A stretch of DNA of 64,000 nucleotides from Micavibrio sp. UBA6929 (GCA_002448815.1 DKAJ01000001.1:1-64000), one strand, 5' to 3'; positions 31,897-41,799 are shown, counted from the first letter of the stretch. Notes: generated from the sequence alone by a model not told the origin. Program-made: numbers and translations.

Positions 31897-33055
31897 GAAA
31901 CTTGCCCTTACAGCATTATCACTTTTGCTGCTGCTGCCTGCGTGCGAGCAGAAAAAACCATCTGAGGAATTAACGCTAACCCCTGCGGCATATGCGCAGT
32001 TGCCTGGTTGGGGCGATGATAACTTTGCCGAGGCTGGTGAGGCGTTTATCAAAAGCTGCGCGCGGATTATGCGCCGCGCTCCTGAAATCGCTTTTGGTCC
32101 TATGAAAGAGGCGGGAACCTATGGCGACTGGCAGGCAGTGTGTAAGAAATTTGACGTCATTAATCACCAAAGCGATGACGCGGTAAAATCATTCTTCGAA
32201 GAGAATTTTAAGCCATTTTCAGTTGCTGCGGGCAAAGAAGCCGAAGGCCTGTTTACGGGCTATTACGAGGCACACTTACATGGCGCTTTGAAGAAATCAG
32301 GGCCGTTTTCAACGCCGCTTTATGCGCGACCAGATGATTTGGTAATGGTGAATTTGGGCGAATTCCGCGAGAGCCTAAAGGGGCAGCGCATCGCAGGGCG
32401 CGTATCAGGCGGGCAGCTCAAACCCTATGAAAGCCGCAGTCAAATTGTCGCCAATGATTGGCCGCACAATGATAAGGTTTTGTTATGGGTGGATGACCCC
32501 GTAGATGCATTTTTCGTGCAAATTCAGGGTTCTGGCGTTGTTGAATTGCCTGATGGGCAAACGCTGCGCATTGGGTATGCGGGGCAAAATGGGCATCCTT
32601 ATTTTGCGATTGGCCGTGAACTGATTGCACGCGGCGCACTGACAAAGGAAAACGTGTCAATGCAATCAATCCGCGCATGGCTCGAGCATAATCCCGATGA
32701 AGCCCACAATGTGATGAATACAAATGCATCCTATGTCTTCTTCCGCATTTTAGACGGCGATGGCCCCTTAGGCGGCGAGGGCGTGGCCTTGACGGCCGAA
32801 CGTTCCTTGGCTATAGATCGCACCCTTGTCCCGTATGGCGCGCCGCTGTGGCTGGCGGCTGATGCGCCTGAAGAAGGGGAAACGCCGCTGAAGCGTTTGA
32901 TGATCGCCCAAGATACAGGCGGCGCAATTCGCGGCGCAGTGCGGGGCGATGTGTTCTGGGGATTTGGTGCGCGCGCCGAGCATCTGGCCGGTAAAATGAA
33001 ATCGCGCGGGCAATACTGGATATTACTACCAGCCAGCCTATATGAAGAATTATGA
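31889..33055 (+). CDS. mltA: Membrane-bound lytic transglycosylase A
   Basis: The lipoprotein signal with lipobox LPAC is followed by the MltA domain (LFTGYYEAHLHGAL, GSGVVELPDG) and a C-terminal 3D domain with catalytic Asp in AQDTGGAIRGAVRGDVFWG. It cleaves peptidoglycan glycan strands to anhydromuropeptides at the outer membrane. I use ATG 31889, where the signal peptide begins, which overlaps the Tim44-like gene. Confidence 0.92.
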   Translation: MPKKLALTALSLLLLLPACEQKKPSEELTLTPAAYAQLPGWGDDNFAEAGEAFIKSCARIMRRAPEIAFGPMKEAGTYGDWQAVCKKFDVINHQSDDAVKSFFEENFKPFSVAAGKEAEGLFTGYYEAHLHGALKKSGPFSTPLYARPDDLVMVNLGEFRESLKGQRIAGRVSGGQLKPYESRSQIVANDWPHNDKVLLWVDDPVDAFFVQIQGSGVVELPDGQTLRIGYAGQNGHPYFAIGRELIARGALTKENVSMQSIRAWLEHNPDEAHNVMNTNASYVFFRILDGDGPLGGEGVALTAERSLAIDRTLVPYGAPLWLAADAPEEGETPLKRLMIAQDTGGAIRGAVRGDVFWGFGARAEHLAGKMKSRGQYWILLPASLYEEL

Positions 33056-33657
33056 CATACGAAGAACTGCCGCAAACATTGCCGATTTTTCCGCTGCACG
33101 GTGTTTTGTTGTTGCCGGGTGGAAACTTACCACTGAATATCTTTGAAAAGCGATATTTGGCGATGTTTGATGATGCGCTGCGCGATAACCGTCTGATCGG
33201 CATTATTCAGCCGCGTGTCACCGGCGCGCCCGAGCTGTATTCCGTCGGCTGCGCAGGGCGCATTACCGCGTTCGAAGAAACCCCTGATGGCCGTTATGAA
33301 ATTAAACTAAAAGGCGTTAGCCGTTTTCGTTTCGAAGACGAGCTTGAGCAAGTTTCAGGCTATCGCCGTGTGGCGCCGCTGTGGGATGAATTTCGTGATG
33401 ACACAGATCAAGAAAAGAAATGCCTGGGCGTGAAGCGTGAAAAATTGAAGGATTTACTGAAAAAGTATTTCGAGCGTGAAGGCATGAATTGTGACTGGCA
33501 CGCCGTCGATGGTGCAACGGATGGTAAACTGATCACATGCTTGTCTATGACATGTCCGTTTGAACCCGTTGAAAAACAGGCGCTCTTAGAAGAAAAATGC
33601 TGTAAAAAGCGCTCGGAAATGTTTATGACTCTGTTAGAGATGGAAGTCTGTAAATAA
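33052..33657 (+). CDS. LON substrate-binding domain protein
   Basis: The protein is an isolated Lon N-terminal (PUA-like) domain: LPIFPLHGVLLLPGGNLPLNIFEKRY at the start and VGCAGRITAFEETPDGRYEIKLKGVSRF, without ATPase or protease parts. It starts in an ATGA overlap with mltA. The role is unknown; such stand-alone proteins are common next to mltA or thioredoxin genes in alphaproteobacteria. Confidence 0.88.
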   Translation: MTYEELPQTLPIFPLHGVLLLPGGNLPLNIFEKRYLAMFDDALRDNRLIGIIQPRVTGAPELYSVGCAGRITAFEETPDGRYEIKLKGVSRFRFEDELEQVSGYRRVAPLWDEFRDDTDQEKKCLGVKREKLKDLLKKYFEREGMNCDWHAVDGATDGKLITCLSMTCPFEPVEKQALLEEKCCKKRSEMFMTLLEMEVCK

Positions 33658-33678
33658 CCCAATTAAAGGAAATATCCT

Positions 33679-33858
33679 ATGGCTGATGTTGATCCTAAGC
33701 TCCTTGAAATTCTAGTATGCCCACTGACCAAAACGTCACTGCGTTATGATCGCGAGGCGCAAGAGCTTATCAGCGAAGCCGCAAAGCTTGCCTTTCCTAT
33801 TCGTGATGGCATTCCCATTATGCTTGTGGACGAGGCTCGCGCAATTGACGCCGCATAA
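33679..33858 (+). CDS. Trm112 family (UPF0434/YcaR-like) protein
   Basis: This 59-residue protein reads LLEILVCPLTKTSLRYD then LAFPIRDGIPIMLVDEAR, the YcaR/Trm112 signature. Only one Cys of the usual zinc-binding set remains, as in many bacterial members. AAAGGA lies about nine bases before the ATG, in the same unit as the Lon-N protein. Confidence 0.88.
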   Translation: MADVDPKLLEILVCPLTKTSLRYDREAQELISEAAKLAFPIRDGIPIMLVDEARAIDAA

Positions 33859-33913
33859 AAAGGCACATAAATAGACTTGCGTGCATGGGATAAACTCTGC
33901 TTTACTAAGCGCC

Positions 33914-33973
33914 ATGCACAAAAGCAAAGATCAATCACTCCTGACACTTTTGCTTCTCCTTATCAGCCCTTAG
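33914..33973 (+). CDS. leuL: leuA leader peptide
   Basis: A 19-codon frame encodes MHKSKDQSLLTLLLLLISP: seven leucines, five in a row, immediately upstream of leuA. Hairpins with T-runs follow. This is the classic arrangement for leucine-dependent transcription attenuation: ribosomes stalling at Leu codons when charged tRNA-Leu is scarce prevent terminator formation. Confidence 0.82.
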   Translation: MHKSKDQSLLTLLLLLISP

Positions 33974-34020
33974 GCGGCTAATGGGGCGCTTTTTGATGCG
34001 TCAACGCTTAAGGGGGTTTT
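33965..34020 (+). terminator. Attenuator region of leuA
   Basis: CCCTTAGGCG (33967-33976) pairs with CGCTTAAGGG (34005-34014) over ten positions with one G-T pair, and is followed by GGTTTT. A nested alternative ends at T5 (33990-33994). The first strand overlaps the stop codon of the leader peptide, so ribosome position can decide which hairpin forms. The exact terminator form is uncertain. Confidence 0.6.
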
Positions 34021-34087
34021 CAAACGGCATTTTCCACTTTAAATACAAAGACTGAATTTCTGTGCGAAGCAAAGGAGCGCACATTAC

Positions 34088-35662
34088 ATGGCAAAGAATA
34101 ACGACATTATTATTTTTGATACAACCTTGCGCGATGGGGAACAATCACCCGGCTGTTCCATGAACTTGGAAGAAAAGCTGATCATGGCGCGCTTGCTTGA
34201 TGAGATGGGCGTTGATGTGATCGAGGCAGGTTTTCCCATCGCATCACGCGGCGACTTTGAATGTGTGCAGGAAATTGCAAAGGTTGTCAAAAATGCCGTG
34301 GTGTGCGGATTGTCCCGCGCGAAAACTGCCGATATCGAGGCCAGCGCCGAGGCCATCGCCCCCGCATTTAAGGCCAATGGTCGTGGCCGCATTCATACCT
34401 TTATCTCGACCAGTCCATTGCATATGAAATATAAATTGCAGATGAGCGAAGACGCCGTGCTGGAAGCTATCCATGAAAGCGTAACAACCGCGCGTAAATT
34501 CACAGATGATGTTGAATGGTCTGCCGAGGACGGTTCCCGCACCGAGGATGATTTCTTGTGCCAAGCCGTTGAAACGGCCATCAAGGCCGGCGCCACCACG
34601 ATTAATATCCCTGATACGGTGGGCTATGCTTTGCCTGCGGATTATGCCGCGAAATTTACAATGCTGATGAACCGCGTGCCTAATATTGATAAGGCGATCC
34701 TTTCTGTGCACTGTCACAATGATTTGGGACTGGCCGTGGCAAACTCACTGGCAGGCGTTCAGGCAGGGGCGCGCCAGATCGAATGTACGATCAACGGCAT
34801 TGGCGAGCGCGCCGGAAATGCCGCACTGGAAGAAGTCGTCATGGCAATGCGTACCCGCGCAGATGATCTGCCATATAAAAACAATATCGAAACGACAAAA
34901 ATCACCAAAATCTCGCGCACATTATCAGGCATTACCGGATTTAACGTGCAGCCCAATAAGGCGATTGTCGGCGCAAATGCATTCTCGCACGAAAGCGGCA
35001 TTCACCAAGATGGCGTTTTGAAAAATGTGCAGACCTATGAAATCATGACCCCAGAATCAGTGGGCATGAAGGAAAGCAAGCTTGTCCTTGGCAAGCACTC
35101 AGGCCGTCACGCCTTTAAATCCAAGCTGGAAGAGCTTGGCTATAACCTTGGCGATAACGCCTTACAGGATGCGTTTAAACGCTTCAAGGACTTGGCAGAT
35201 AAGAAAAAAGAAATCTTTGAAGACGATCTTATTGCCTTGGTCGAAGATGAAGTAGCGCGCGCGCATGAGGCCATGAAATTTGTATCCTTGCAGGTGCGCG
35301 CAGGCTCGGAAGGGCCGCAAATGGCGACCTTAACAATGGAAGTCGATGGTGAGGCTCACACCCAAGAGGTCGAGGGCAACGGCCCTGTCGATGCCATTTT
35401 TAAGGCCATTCGCGCCATTGTTCCACACCCTGATGCGCGCCTGAAGCTGTATCAGGTGCATGCGGTAACGGGCGGCACGGATGCACAGGCCGAGGTGACA
35501 GTACGCCTTGATGAAAATGGCATGACCGTAAACGGGCAGGGCGCAGACGCCGATACCATGGTTGCATCCGCGCGGGCCTATATTAACGCGCTCAATAAAC
35601 TGATCACCAAGCGCGGCCGCATCATGAGCGAAGAACAAGACATGCGCGCGGTGACACCGTAA
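34088..35662 (+). CDS. leuA: 2-isopropylmalate synthase
   Basis: The N-terminal FDTTLRDGEQSPGCSMN binds metal and substrate, HCHNDLGLAVANSLAG supplies metal ligands, and HESGIHQDGVLKN completes the active site. Residues 390-524 form the leucine-binding regulatory domain. It condenses acetyl-CoA with 2-oxoisovalerate, the first step of leucine synthesis, and is feedback-inhibited by leucine. Length of 524 is normal. It is controlled by the upstream leader peptide. Confidence 0.95.
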   Translation: MAKNNDIIIFDTTLRDGEQSPGCSMNLEEKLIMARLLDEMGVDVIEAGFPIASRGDFECVQEIAKVVKNAVVCGLSRAKTADIEASAEAIAPAFKANGRGRIHTFISTSPLHMKYKLQMSEDAVLEAIHESVTTARKFTDDVEWSAEDGSRTEDDFLCQAVETAIKAGATTINIPDTVGYALPADYAAKFTMLMNRVPNIDKAILSVHCHNDLGLAVANSLAGVQAGARQIECTINGIGERAGNAALEEVVMAMRTRADDLPYKNNIETTKITKISRTLSGITGFNVQPNKAIVGANAFSHESGIHQDGVLKNVQTYEIMTPESVGMKESKLVLGKHSGRHAFKSKLEELGYNLGDNALQDAFKRFKDLADKKKEIFEDDLIALVEDEVARAHEAMKFVSLQVRAGSEGPQMATLTMEVDGEAHTQEVEGNGPVDAIFKAIRAIVPHPDARLKLYQVHAVTGGTDAQAEVTVRLDENGMTVNGQGADADTMVASARAYINALNKLITKRGRIMSEEQDMRAVTP

Positions 35663-35682
35663 CGGCAAAAATAGGATAAACG

Positions 35683-36945
35683 GTGAAACCTAAAATTCTC
35701 ACGACTATGAAAGAGTATTCGTGGCAAACCTTTGCGGCCGACCTGTTCGCAGGCATTACGGTTGCGATGGTTGCACTGCCGCTCAGTCTGGCAATCGCAA
35801 TCGCATCAGGCGCAGACCCTGCCAAAGGGATCGTTACGGCGATTGTTGGTGGCTTCTTTATCTCGTTGCTGGGCGGTAGCCGCGTTCAAATCGGCGGGCC
35901 AACAGGCGCGTTTATTGTTGTGGTCTTTAATGTTATTGCCAATCACGGCTATGATGGTTTGGTCTTGGCCACATTGATGGCGGGGGCGATTTTGCTGGTT
36001 GCTGGGCTGTGCCGTGCGGGCAGTTTAGTGCGCTTCGTGCCCGAGCCTGTCATTAACGGCTTTACGATTGGCATTGCTTTGATTATCGCGGTAAGCCAGC
36101 TTCAGGACATGCTTGGCTTATCAGGGCTGCCTGCATCGCCAGATATGCTCGAGAAAATTCCAGCCCTGTGGGAAGCGCGCGCGCACATTAATGTCACATC
36201 TGTTCTTGTTGCTGTGGCAACAATCGCGATGATCGCCGGGTTTAAAAAGCTTGCACCGAAATTGCCAGGCTTGCTGGTCGCGGTAGGGCTGACATCGGCC
36301 GCCGCATTCTTCTATCATTTACCTGTTGATACGATCCTTGCGCGCTTTGGGGAGCTTCCCTCCGCCTTGCCTATGCCATCCATGCCCGAGCTCACCATGA
36401 GCCGCATGGGCGAACTTTTGCCCTCTGCCTTGGTGATCGCTTTTCTTGCAGGGGTGGAATCGCTGCTGTCTGCGATGGTGGCAGATAAAATGACGGGGAA
36501 TAAACATCGCTCGAACGCAGAGGTCATCGCGCAGGGCGTTGCCAATATGGCCTCGGCCTTGTTTGCGGGATTGCCTGCAACAGGCGCAATTGCACGCACG
36601 GCAACGAACATTAAGGCGGGCGGTAAAACGCCCGTGGCAGGCATTGTTCATGCGCTGAGTATTTTATTGATGATGCTTTTACTGGCGCCGCTGGTGGGGT
36701 ATATGGCGATGCCCGCCTTAGCAGGGCTTTTGATGCTCGCCGCATGGAATATGAGCGAACCGCATAAATGGGGCAGTTACCTATCGCTTCCCTTGGGGGA
36801 TAAGGCGCTTTTGGCTTTGACTTTGGTGCTGACAGTGTTGACGGATTTGACTATTGCGATTGGCGTTGGTGTGGCCATTGGTCTTGCGATGCGTTTGCGC
36901 AAACATAACGTGCCCCCGCCGAAATGGGATGCCCGCGACGGGTAG
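35683..36945 (+). CDS. SulP family anion transporter lacking STAS
   Basis: The GTG-started protein has ten or more membrane helices with SulP signatures: FAADLFAGITVAMVALPLSLA near residue 15, GSRVQIGGPTGAFIVVV near residue 65, and PEPVINGFTIGIALIIAVSQ. It ends just after the last helix (VAIGLAMRLRKHNVPPPK), so the usual C-terminal STAS domain is absent. Substrates in the family are sulfate, bicarbonate or dicarboxylates; none can be assigned. It follows leuA by 20 bp. Confidence 0.86.
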   Translation: MKPKILTTMKEYSWQTFAADLFAGITVAMVALPLSLAIAIASGADPAKGIVTAIVGGFFISLLGGSRVQIGGPTGAFIVVVFNVIANHGYDGLVLATLMAGAILLVAGLCRAGSLVRFVPEPVINGFTIGIALIIAVSQLQDMLGLSGLPASPDMLEKIPALWEARAHINVTSVLVAVATIAMIAGFKKLAPKLPGLLVAVGLTSAAAFFYHLPVDTILARFGELPSALPMPSMPELTMSRMGELLPSALVIAFLAGVESLLSAMVADKMTGNKHRSNAEVIAQGVANMASALFAGLPATGAIARTATNIKAGGKTPVAGIVHALSILLMMLLLAPLVGYMAMPALAGLLMLAAWNMSEPHKWGSYLSLPLGDKALLALTLVLTVLTDLTIAIGVGVAIGLAMRLRKHNVPPPKWDARDG

Positions 36946-37040
36946 GAATAATCTTTTTACGCATTGCAGATAAACCCATCGAAAATTAACCATTTTTTTG
37001 ATACAATAAAAGACGCCTTCAATTATCCAAGGAGCCTTCT

Positions 37041-38840
37041 ATGCCCGTTTATTCTGCCCCGCTTGAAAATATTCGCTTTGTTTTGCATGACGTTTTGGAT
37101 GTCGCGCAAATCAGCAACCTCAAAGGGCTAGAAGAAGCCACACCTGATATGATGGATTCGATCCTCGAAGAAGGCGCAAAAATCTGTGAGGAGGTTTTCT
37201 TTCCATTAAACCAAGTTGGCGATACGCAGGGCTGCACCCGTAACGATGACGGCAGTGTCACAACGCCAGAAGGATTTAAAGAGGCCTATGAAACCTTTGC
37301 CGAGGGCGGATGGACAGCGCTTGCGTGTGATCCTGAATATGGCGGGATGGGCATGCCGATGGTGCTCAATACCGTGATGAAGGAGCTTATTTGCTCCGCG
37401 AATATGAGCCTTGGCATGTATCCGGGTCTGTCTTACGGCGCGTATGAGGCACTGTATAAATTCGGCACGGATGAGCTTAAAGATCTGTATCTGCCTAAAA
37501 TTGTTGATGGCACATGGTCGGGAACGATGTGCCTGACCGAACCGCATTGCGGCACAGACCTTGGTCTGATTAAAACCAAAGCCACCCCTAACGAGGATGG
37601 CAGTTATGCCGTCACAGGCACGAAGATTTTCATCTCGGCGGGGGAGCATGATCTCACAGAAAATATTGTCCATCTTGTCCTTGCGAAATTGCCAGATGCG
37701 CCTGAGGGCGCGAAAGGTATTTCGCTGTTTATCGTGCCGAAATTTGTGCCAGATGCGCAAGGAAACCCTGGTGAGCGTAATGCCGTATCATGCGGATCGA
37801 TCGAGCATAAAATGGGCATTCACGGCAATTCAACGTGTGTGATGAATTTTGATGGCGCGCAAGGTTGGCTTGTCGGGCAGGCGCACAAAGGTCTGCGCGC
37901 GATGTTTGCGATGATGAACGATGCCCGTCTTGGCGTGGGGATGCAAGGCCTTGGCATTGGCGAGGTCGCATATCAAAATGCGCTGGCTTATGCGAAGGAT
38001 CGCCTGCAAATGCGCGCGCTGGACGGTGTGAAAGAGCCTGATAAGGTGGCAGACCCGATTATTGTACATCCTGATGTGCGCCGTATGCTGTTGACAGGGA
38101 AGGCCTTTACCGAGGGTGCTCGCGCGCTGGCATACTGGACGGGGATGAAGATTGATATCGCACGCCACCATGAAGATGAGGCCGTGCGCGCCGAGGCGGA
38201 TGATTTGGTGGCCTTGTTGACGCCGATCGTGAAGGCATACTTGACCGATATGGGCACAGAAACCGCGAATTTGGCCATTCAAACCTATGGCGGACATGGC
38301 TATATCCATGAATGGGGGGTCGAGCAATATGCACGTGACGGCCGTATTGCCCAAATTTATGAAGGCACAAACGGCATTCAGGCACTGGACTTGGTCGGAC
38401 GAAAAATGGGCGTTGGCTTTGGCCGTTTGCTCCGCCGGTTCTTCCATCCAGTGATGACCTTTATCGAGGCCGAGCAAGCCTCGCCTGCGATGGCGGAATT
38501 TGTCTTCCCGCTGGCGAAGGCTTTTGCGAAGTTGCAACAATCAACGGCAATGGTTGCGCAAAAGGGTTTGAAAGACCCTAACGAAGCCGGCGCGGCAAGC
38601 GTAGATTACCTGCGTCAATTTGCATTGGTAGCCATGGCCTTTATGTGGTGCAAGATGGCCAAGGCCGCGCAAGAGAAATTGCAGTCGGATGAGAAAAATC
38701 ACAGTGATGAGTTTTATGAATCAAAGCTGGAAACTGCGCGCTTTTTCATGACGCGGATGCTGCCAGAAGCAGACGCCCGCTTTAAGATGGTTCTTGCGGG
38801 CGCCGCGCCGTTAATGGATATGGATGTTGCGAACTTCTAA
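37041..38840 (+). CDS. Acyl-CoA dehydrogenase, long form
   Basis: At 599 residues this is the DmdC/FadE-like long acyl-CoA dehydrogenase. FAD/substrate motifs are MCLTEPHCGTDL near residue 163 and VTGTKIFISAGEHD; QTYGGHGYIHEWGVEQYARDGR is the C-terminal helix cap, followed by the extra C-terminal domain. It oxidises acyl-CoA to enoyl-CoA, passing electrons to ETF. It could supply the hydroxyacyl-CoA dehydrogenase and thiolase encoded at 56-60 kb. Confidence 0.9.
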   Translation: MPVYSAPLENIRFVLHDVLDVAQISNLKGLEEATPDMMDSILEEGAKICEEVFFPLNQVGDTQGCTRNDDGSVTTPEGFKEAYETFAEGGWTALACDPEYGGMGMPMVLNTVMKELICSANMSLGMYPGLSYGAYEALYKFGTDELKDLYLPKIVDGTWSGTMCLTEPHCGTDLGLIKTKATPNEDGSYAVTGTKIFISAGEHDLTENIVHLVLAKLPDAPEGAKGISLFIVPKFVPDAQGNPGERNAVSCGSIEHKMGIHGNSTCVMNFDGAQGWLVGQAHKGLRAMFAMMNDARLGVGMQGLGIGEVAYQNALAYAKDRLQMRALDGVKEPDKVADPIIVHPDVRRMLLTGKAFTEGARALAYWTGMKIDIARHHEDEAVRAEADDLVALLTPIVKAYLTDMGTETANLAIQTYGGHGYIHEWGVEQYARDGRIAQIYEGTNGIQALDLVGRKMGVGFGRLLRRFFHPVMTFIEAEQASPAMAEFVFPLAKAFAKLQQSTAMVAQKGLKDPNEAGAASVDYLRQFALVAMAFMWCKMAKAAQEKLQSDEKNHSDEFYESKLETARFFMTRMLPEADARFKMVLAGAAPLMDMDVANF

Positions 38841-38862
38841 GGCTGCTCGCTTGTACATGGGC

Positions 38863-39603
38863 TTATAAAACGCCCAGCATATCGGCAACCAATGGATGGC
38901 GCACGATATCTTCCTGTGATAGGCGCACAACGCCAATTCTGCTGATGGGCTCTAGGCGGTTGGAAATATCGGCAAGGCCGCTAATCCCTTCCAAAAGGTC
39001 TGATTGATCTGGGTCACCTGTGACAACCATCGTTGAATGCCAACCTAAACGTGAAAGCAGCATCTTTAACTGGCTGTAGGTGCAGTTTTGCGCTTCATCA
39101 ATGACAACGAACGCGTTATTGAGTGTGCGTCCGCGCATAAAGCCAACAGGCGCGATCTCAATAGTGCCATCATCAATAAGCTGGCGAACCTTCTTGCCGC
39201 CCATGCGGTCGCCCAGTGCATCGTAAAGCGGGCGCAGGTAAGGTGCCATTTTCTCATGCAGATCACCGGGTAGGAAGCCAATAGACTCGCCGGCCTCCAT
39301 CGCAGGGCGCGAGAGGATGATGCGCTCAACCTCGCCTTTTAGAAGGGCTTCAACAGCCAAAGAAATAGCCAGATATGTTTTACCTGTCCCTGCAGGGCCA
39401 ATGGCCATGGTTAAGCTATGCTCGCGGATGGATTGCATCAAGTCGGCTTGTCCTTCCGAGCGTGGCTTGACGTTTTTGACGAATTTTTGATCGCGATTAT
39501 TGTCGATTTCGTCATCAAGCGGATGCCAGTTAGCGACCCCGGAATTGATGACCTTGAACTCATGTTCTTGTGTCTTGCGGGATTTGCGTGTCTTCTTAGC
39601 CAT
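38863..39603 (-). CDS. PhoH family ATPase
   Basis: Walker A GPAGTGKTYLA lies near residues 73-83 and Walker B FVVIDEAQN near residue 165, with MVVTGDPDQSDL as the following helicase-like motif. PhoH proteins are predicted RNA-dependent ATPases. This form is short (246 residues), lacks an N-terminal KH or PIN domain and has a Lys/Arg-rich N-terminus. It stands alone, not next to ybeY, so it is probably a second, short PhoH-type gene. Confidence 0.87.
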   Translation of the reverse strand: MAKKTRKSRKTQEHEFKVINSGVANWHPLDDEIDNNRDQKFVKNVKPRSEGQADLMQSIREHSLTMAIGPAGTGKTYLAISLAVEALLKGEVERIILSRPAMEAGESIGFLPGDLHEKMAPYLRPLYDALGDRMGGKKVRQLIDDGTIEIAPVGFMRGRTLNNAFVVIDEAQNCTYSQLKMLLSRLGWHSTMVVTGDPDQSDLLEGISGLADISNRLEPISRIGVVRLSQEDIVRHPLVADMLGVL

Positions 39604-39899
39604 GATAGCTCCTTTTACCTGCGGGTGAGGCTGTTAGAGGGTGGAGAGTAGGGTGGTGGAGAGCGATGGTACAATTCTTCCCGCGCAAAGCGTGTAAGCG
39701 GCTTCGCGTGACGTAGGTGTGTGAACGTCCAGTGGGATAAGATAGCTGTGGTAAGGGTGTATAGAATATCTACCATGCAAGCCCATTATACCCGAGTCGC
39801 CGCGCTGAGCCTAAGAATTTATCTTGTGAATACGTAAATTTTACAGGCGATTTGAAGTCCTGTATCATGTATAATAGTGCAACTTCAAAGATAGAGGTT

Positions 39900-40493
39900 A
39901 TGTGTGTGATTAAAAGCTTTCTGAAATATAAAGGCATTCTTCCGGCGCTATGCGTTGGCGTGTGTTTGCTGTTTTCTGGGGCGCAGGCACAATATTACAT
40001 CAAGAAAAATGCAGATAGCAGCGCCCAAGACAGCGGCGGTAATAAGTCGATTTTTATCAAGCCACAAACCAACCGTAATAGCACAGTCTATAAGCCACCT
40101 GTTGCGCGTTCGCCATCGGGGAGTAGTAATGCCTACTCGGGCGGTTCGGCGTTGCAGAAGAAAAATTACAGCGCTCCATCTGCGCGCAGCTCGTCGGGGT
40201 CTGTAAAACATGATCCGCAGGTCGGTTTTTCATCCAAGTCATTATTGTCGCGTAAATGCACCGAGCAAGAAAACCGCATCTATCAAAAGATGGAGGCAAT
40301 GCGCACAAAATACTATGATGTTGTGCAAAATAATATACAGGAAACCCGCACGGATGATGGGCGCGTTGTGTCGACTTATGATAAGGCCTCTCAAGAGTAT
40401 ATGGATAAATTCTCGGCCATTAATGATAAATTGCTCGCGGATCCTGTGAAATACCGCAAGTATAACGAGATTGCGATTGTTTGCGGCCGTTAG
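39900..40493 (+). CDS. Exported Ser-rich protein, unknown
   Basis: A signal peptide ends near SGAQAQ, followed by a Ser/Gly-rich low-complexity region and a helical C-terminal domain with two cysteines (SRKCTEQENRIYQKMEAMR, IAIVCGR). I recognise no family. ATG 39900 is close to AGAGG, and GTG 39906 has better spacing; the earlier ATG in the same frame only lengthens the region before the signal. Confidence 0.55.
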   Translation: MCVIKSFLKYKGILPALCVGVCLLFSGAQAQYYIKKNADSSAQDSGGNKSIFIKPQTNRNSTVYKPPVARSPSGSSNAYSGGSALQKKNYSAPSARSSSGSVKHDPQVGFSSKSLLSRKCTEQENRIYQKMEAMRTKYYDVVQNNIQETRTDDGRVVSTYDKASQEYMDKFSAINDKLLADPVKYRKYNEIAIVCGR

Positions 40494-40575
40494 GTTTGCA
40501 CCCTAAAACTCTCCATTGATTTTGCAGATAAACTTCGTTAGCGTGACTTCCGTTATAAAAACAGGAAGCCATGAT

Positions 40576-41799
40576 ATGCAAGTTACACTGGAAGATATTC
40601 AAAAAGCTTATGAACTGATCAAGTCAAATACGATCCGCACGCCAACGGTTAAGGCGGCGCGTTTATCGGCGCATTTAGGTATTGATCTATATATGAAGCT
40701 TGAAAATATTCAGTATACCAACGCCTTTAAGGCGCGCGGCGCATTGAACAAGCTTTTGACACTCAATGAAGAAGAGCGCAAAAATGGCGTCATCGCATGC
40801 AGCGCGGGTAACCATGCGCAGGGCGTTGCCTATCATGCGCAGCGTTTGGGCATTCCTGCGACAATTGTGATGCCTTATGGCACGCCATTTAATAAAATCA
40901 AAAAGACCGAAGATTTTGGCGCTAAGGTTGTCTTGCATGGTAAACAATTCGACGAAAGCGTCGGTGAAACAATGCGTCTGGCCGAGGAGCATAATTATAC
41001 CTTTATCCATCCCTTTGATGATAAGGCCGTGGTTGCAGGTCAAGGGACGCTGGCCATTGAAATGCTAGAGCAACAGCCCGAGCTTGATTGCGTGGTTGTA
41101 CCGATTGGCGGCGGTGGTCTGATTGCAGGCGTTGCAACGGCGCTGAAAGGGTTGAAGCCAGAAATCGAAGTTATCGGCGCGCAGGCCGCAGTCTTTCCTG
41201 CTGCAAAATATGCGTTTGATAACAAAGAAAACCCGCATCCACCAGGCGGCACTTTGGCCGAAGGGATTGCGGTTAAGGCGCCATCCAAGGACAATGTTGC
41301 CATGATGCAAAACCTTGTTGACCGTATCGAGGTCGCCAGCGAAGCCGAAATCGAAGAAGCCATCTTTGATATGATCAGTGATGAAAAGCTTGTTGCCGAA
41401 GGCGCAGCGGGCGCAGGGCTGGCAGTAGTTAAAAACAACCTAGAGGCCTTCAAAGGCAAAAAGGTTGGTCTGGTTGTGTGCGGCGGGAATATTGACTCGC
41501 GCTTGCTCTCGACCCTTATTATGCGCGGCCTTGTGCGTGATGGGCGCATTTCACGCTTGCGCTTTGAAATTGATGATACGCCAGGACAATTGTCGGATAT
41601 CTCTCGCTTGATTGGTGAATCAGGCGCCAATGTGATCGAGGTTATCCATCAGCGCATGATGCAAACAGTGTCTCTAAAGCGCGCAGAATTGGATATCGTT
41701 ATTGAAGCGCGTGATAAAATGCATACGCAAGAAATTGTTGAGATCCTGCGCAATAATGGTTTTGTGGTTCATATCTTAAGTGAAATTAACGGATCTTAA
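40576..41799 (+). CDS. ilvA: Threonine dehydratase (threonine ammonia-lyase)
   Basis: PLP-binding Lys52 sits in TNAFKARGALNKL, SAGNHAQGVAYHA binds substrate and VVPIGGGGLIAGVA the phosphate. Residues 330-407 form one ACT-like domain (RFEIDDTPGQLSDISRLI). It deaminates threonine to 2-oxobutyrate. The single ACT domain and 407-residue length fit the TdcB/short IlvA type, so biosynthetic and catabolic roles are both possible. ATG 40576 follows AGGAAG. Confidence 0.9.
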   Translation: MQVTLEDIQKAYELIKSNTIRTPTVKAARLSAHLGIDLYMKLENIQYTNAFKARGALNKLLTLNEEERKNGVIACSAGNHAQGVAYHAQRLGIPATIVMPYGTPFNKIKKTEDFGAKVVLHGKQFDESVGETMRLAEEHNYTFIHPFDDKAVVAGQGTLAIEMLEQQPELDCVVVPIGGGGLIAGVATALKGLKPEIEVIGAQAAVFPAAKYAFDNKENPHPPGGTLAEGIAVKAPSKDNVAMMQNLVDRIEVASEAEIEEAIFDMISDEKLVAEGAAGAGLAVVKNNLEAFKGKKVGLVVCGGNIDSRLLSTLIMRGLVRDGRISRLRFEIDDTPGQLSDISRLIGESGANVIEVIHQRMMQTVSLKRAELDIVIEARDKMHTQEIVEILRNNGFVVHILSEINGS

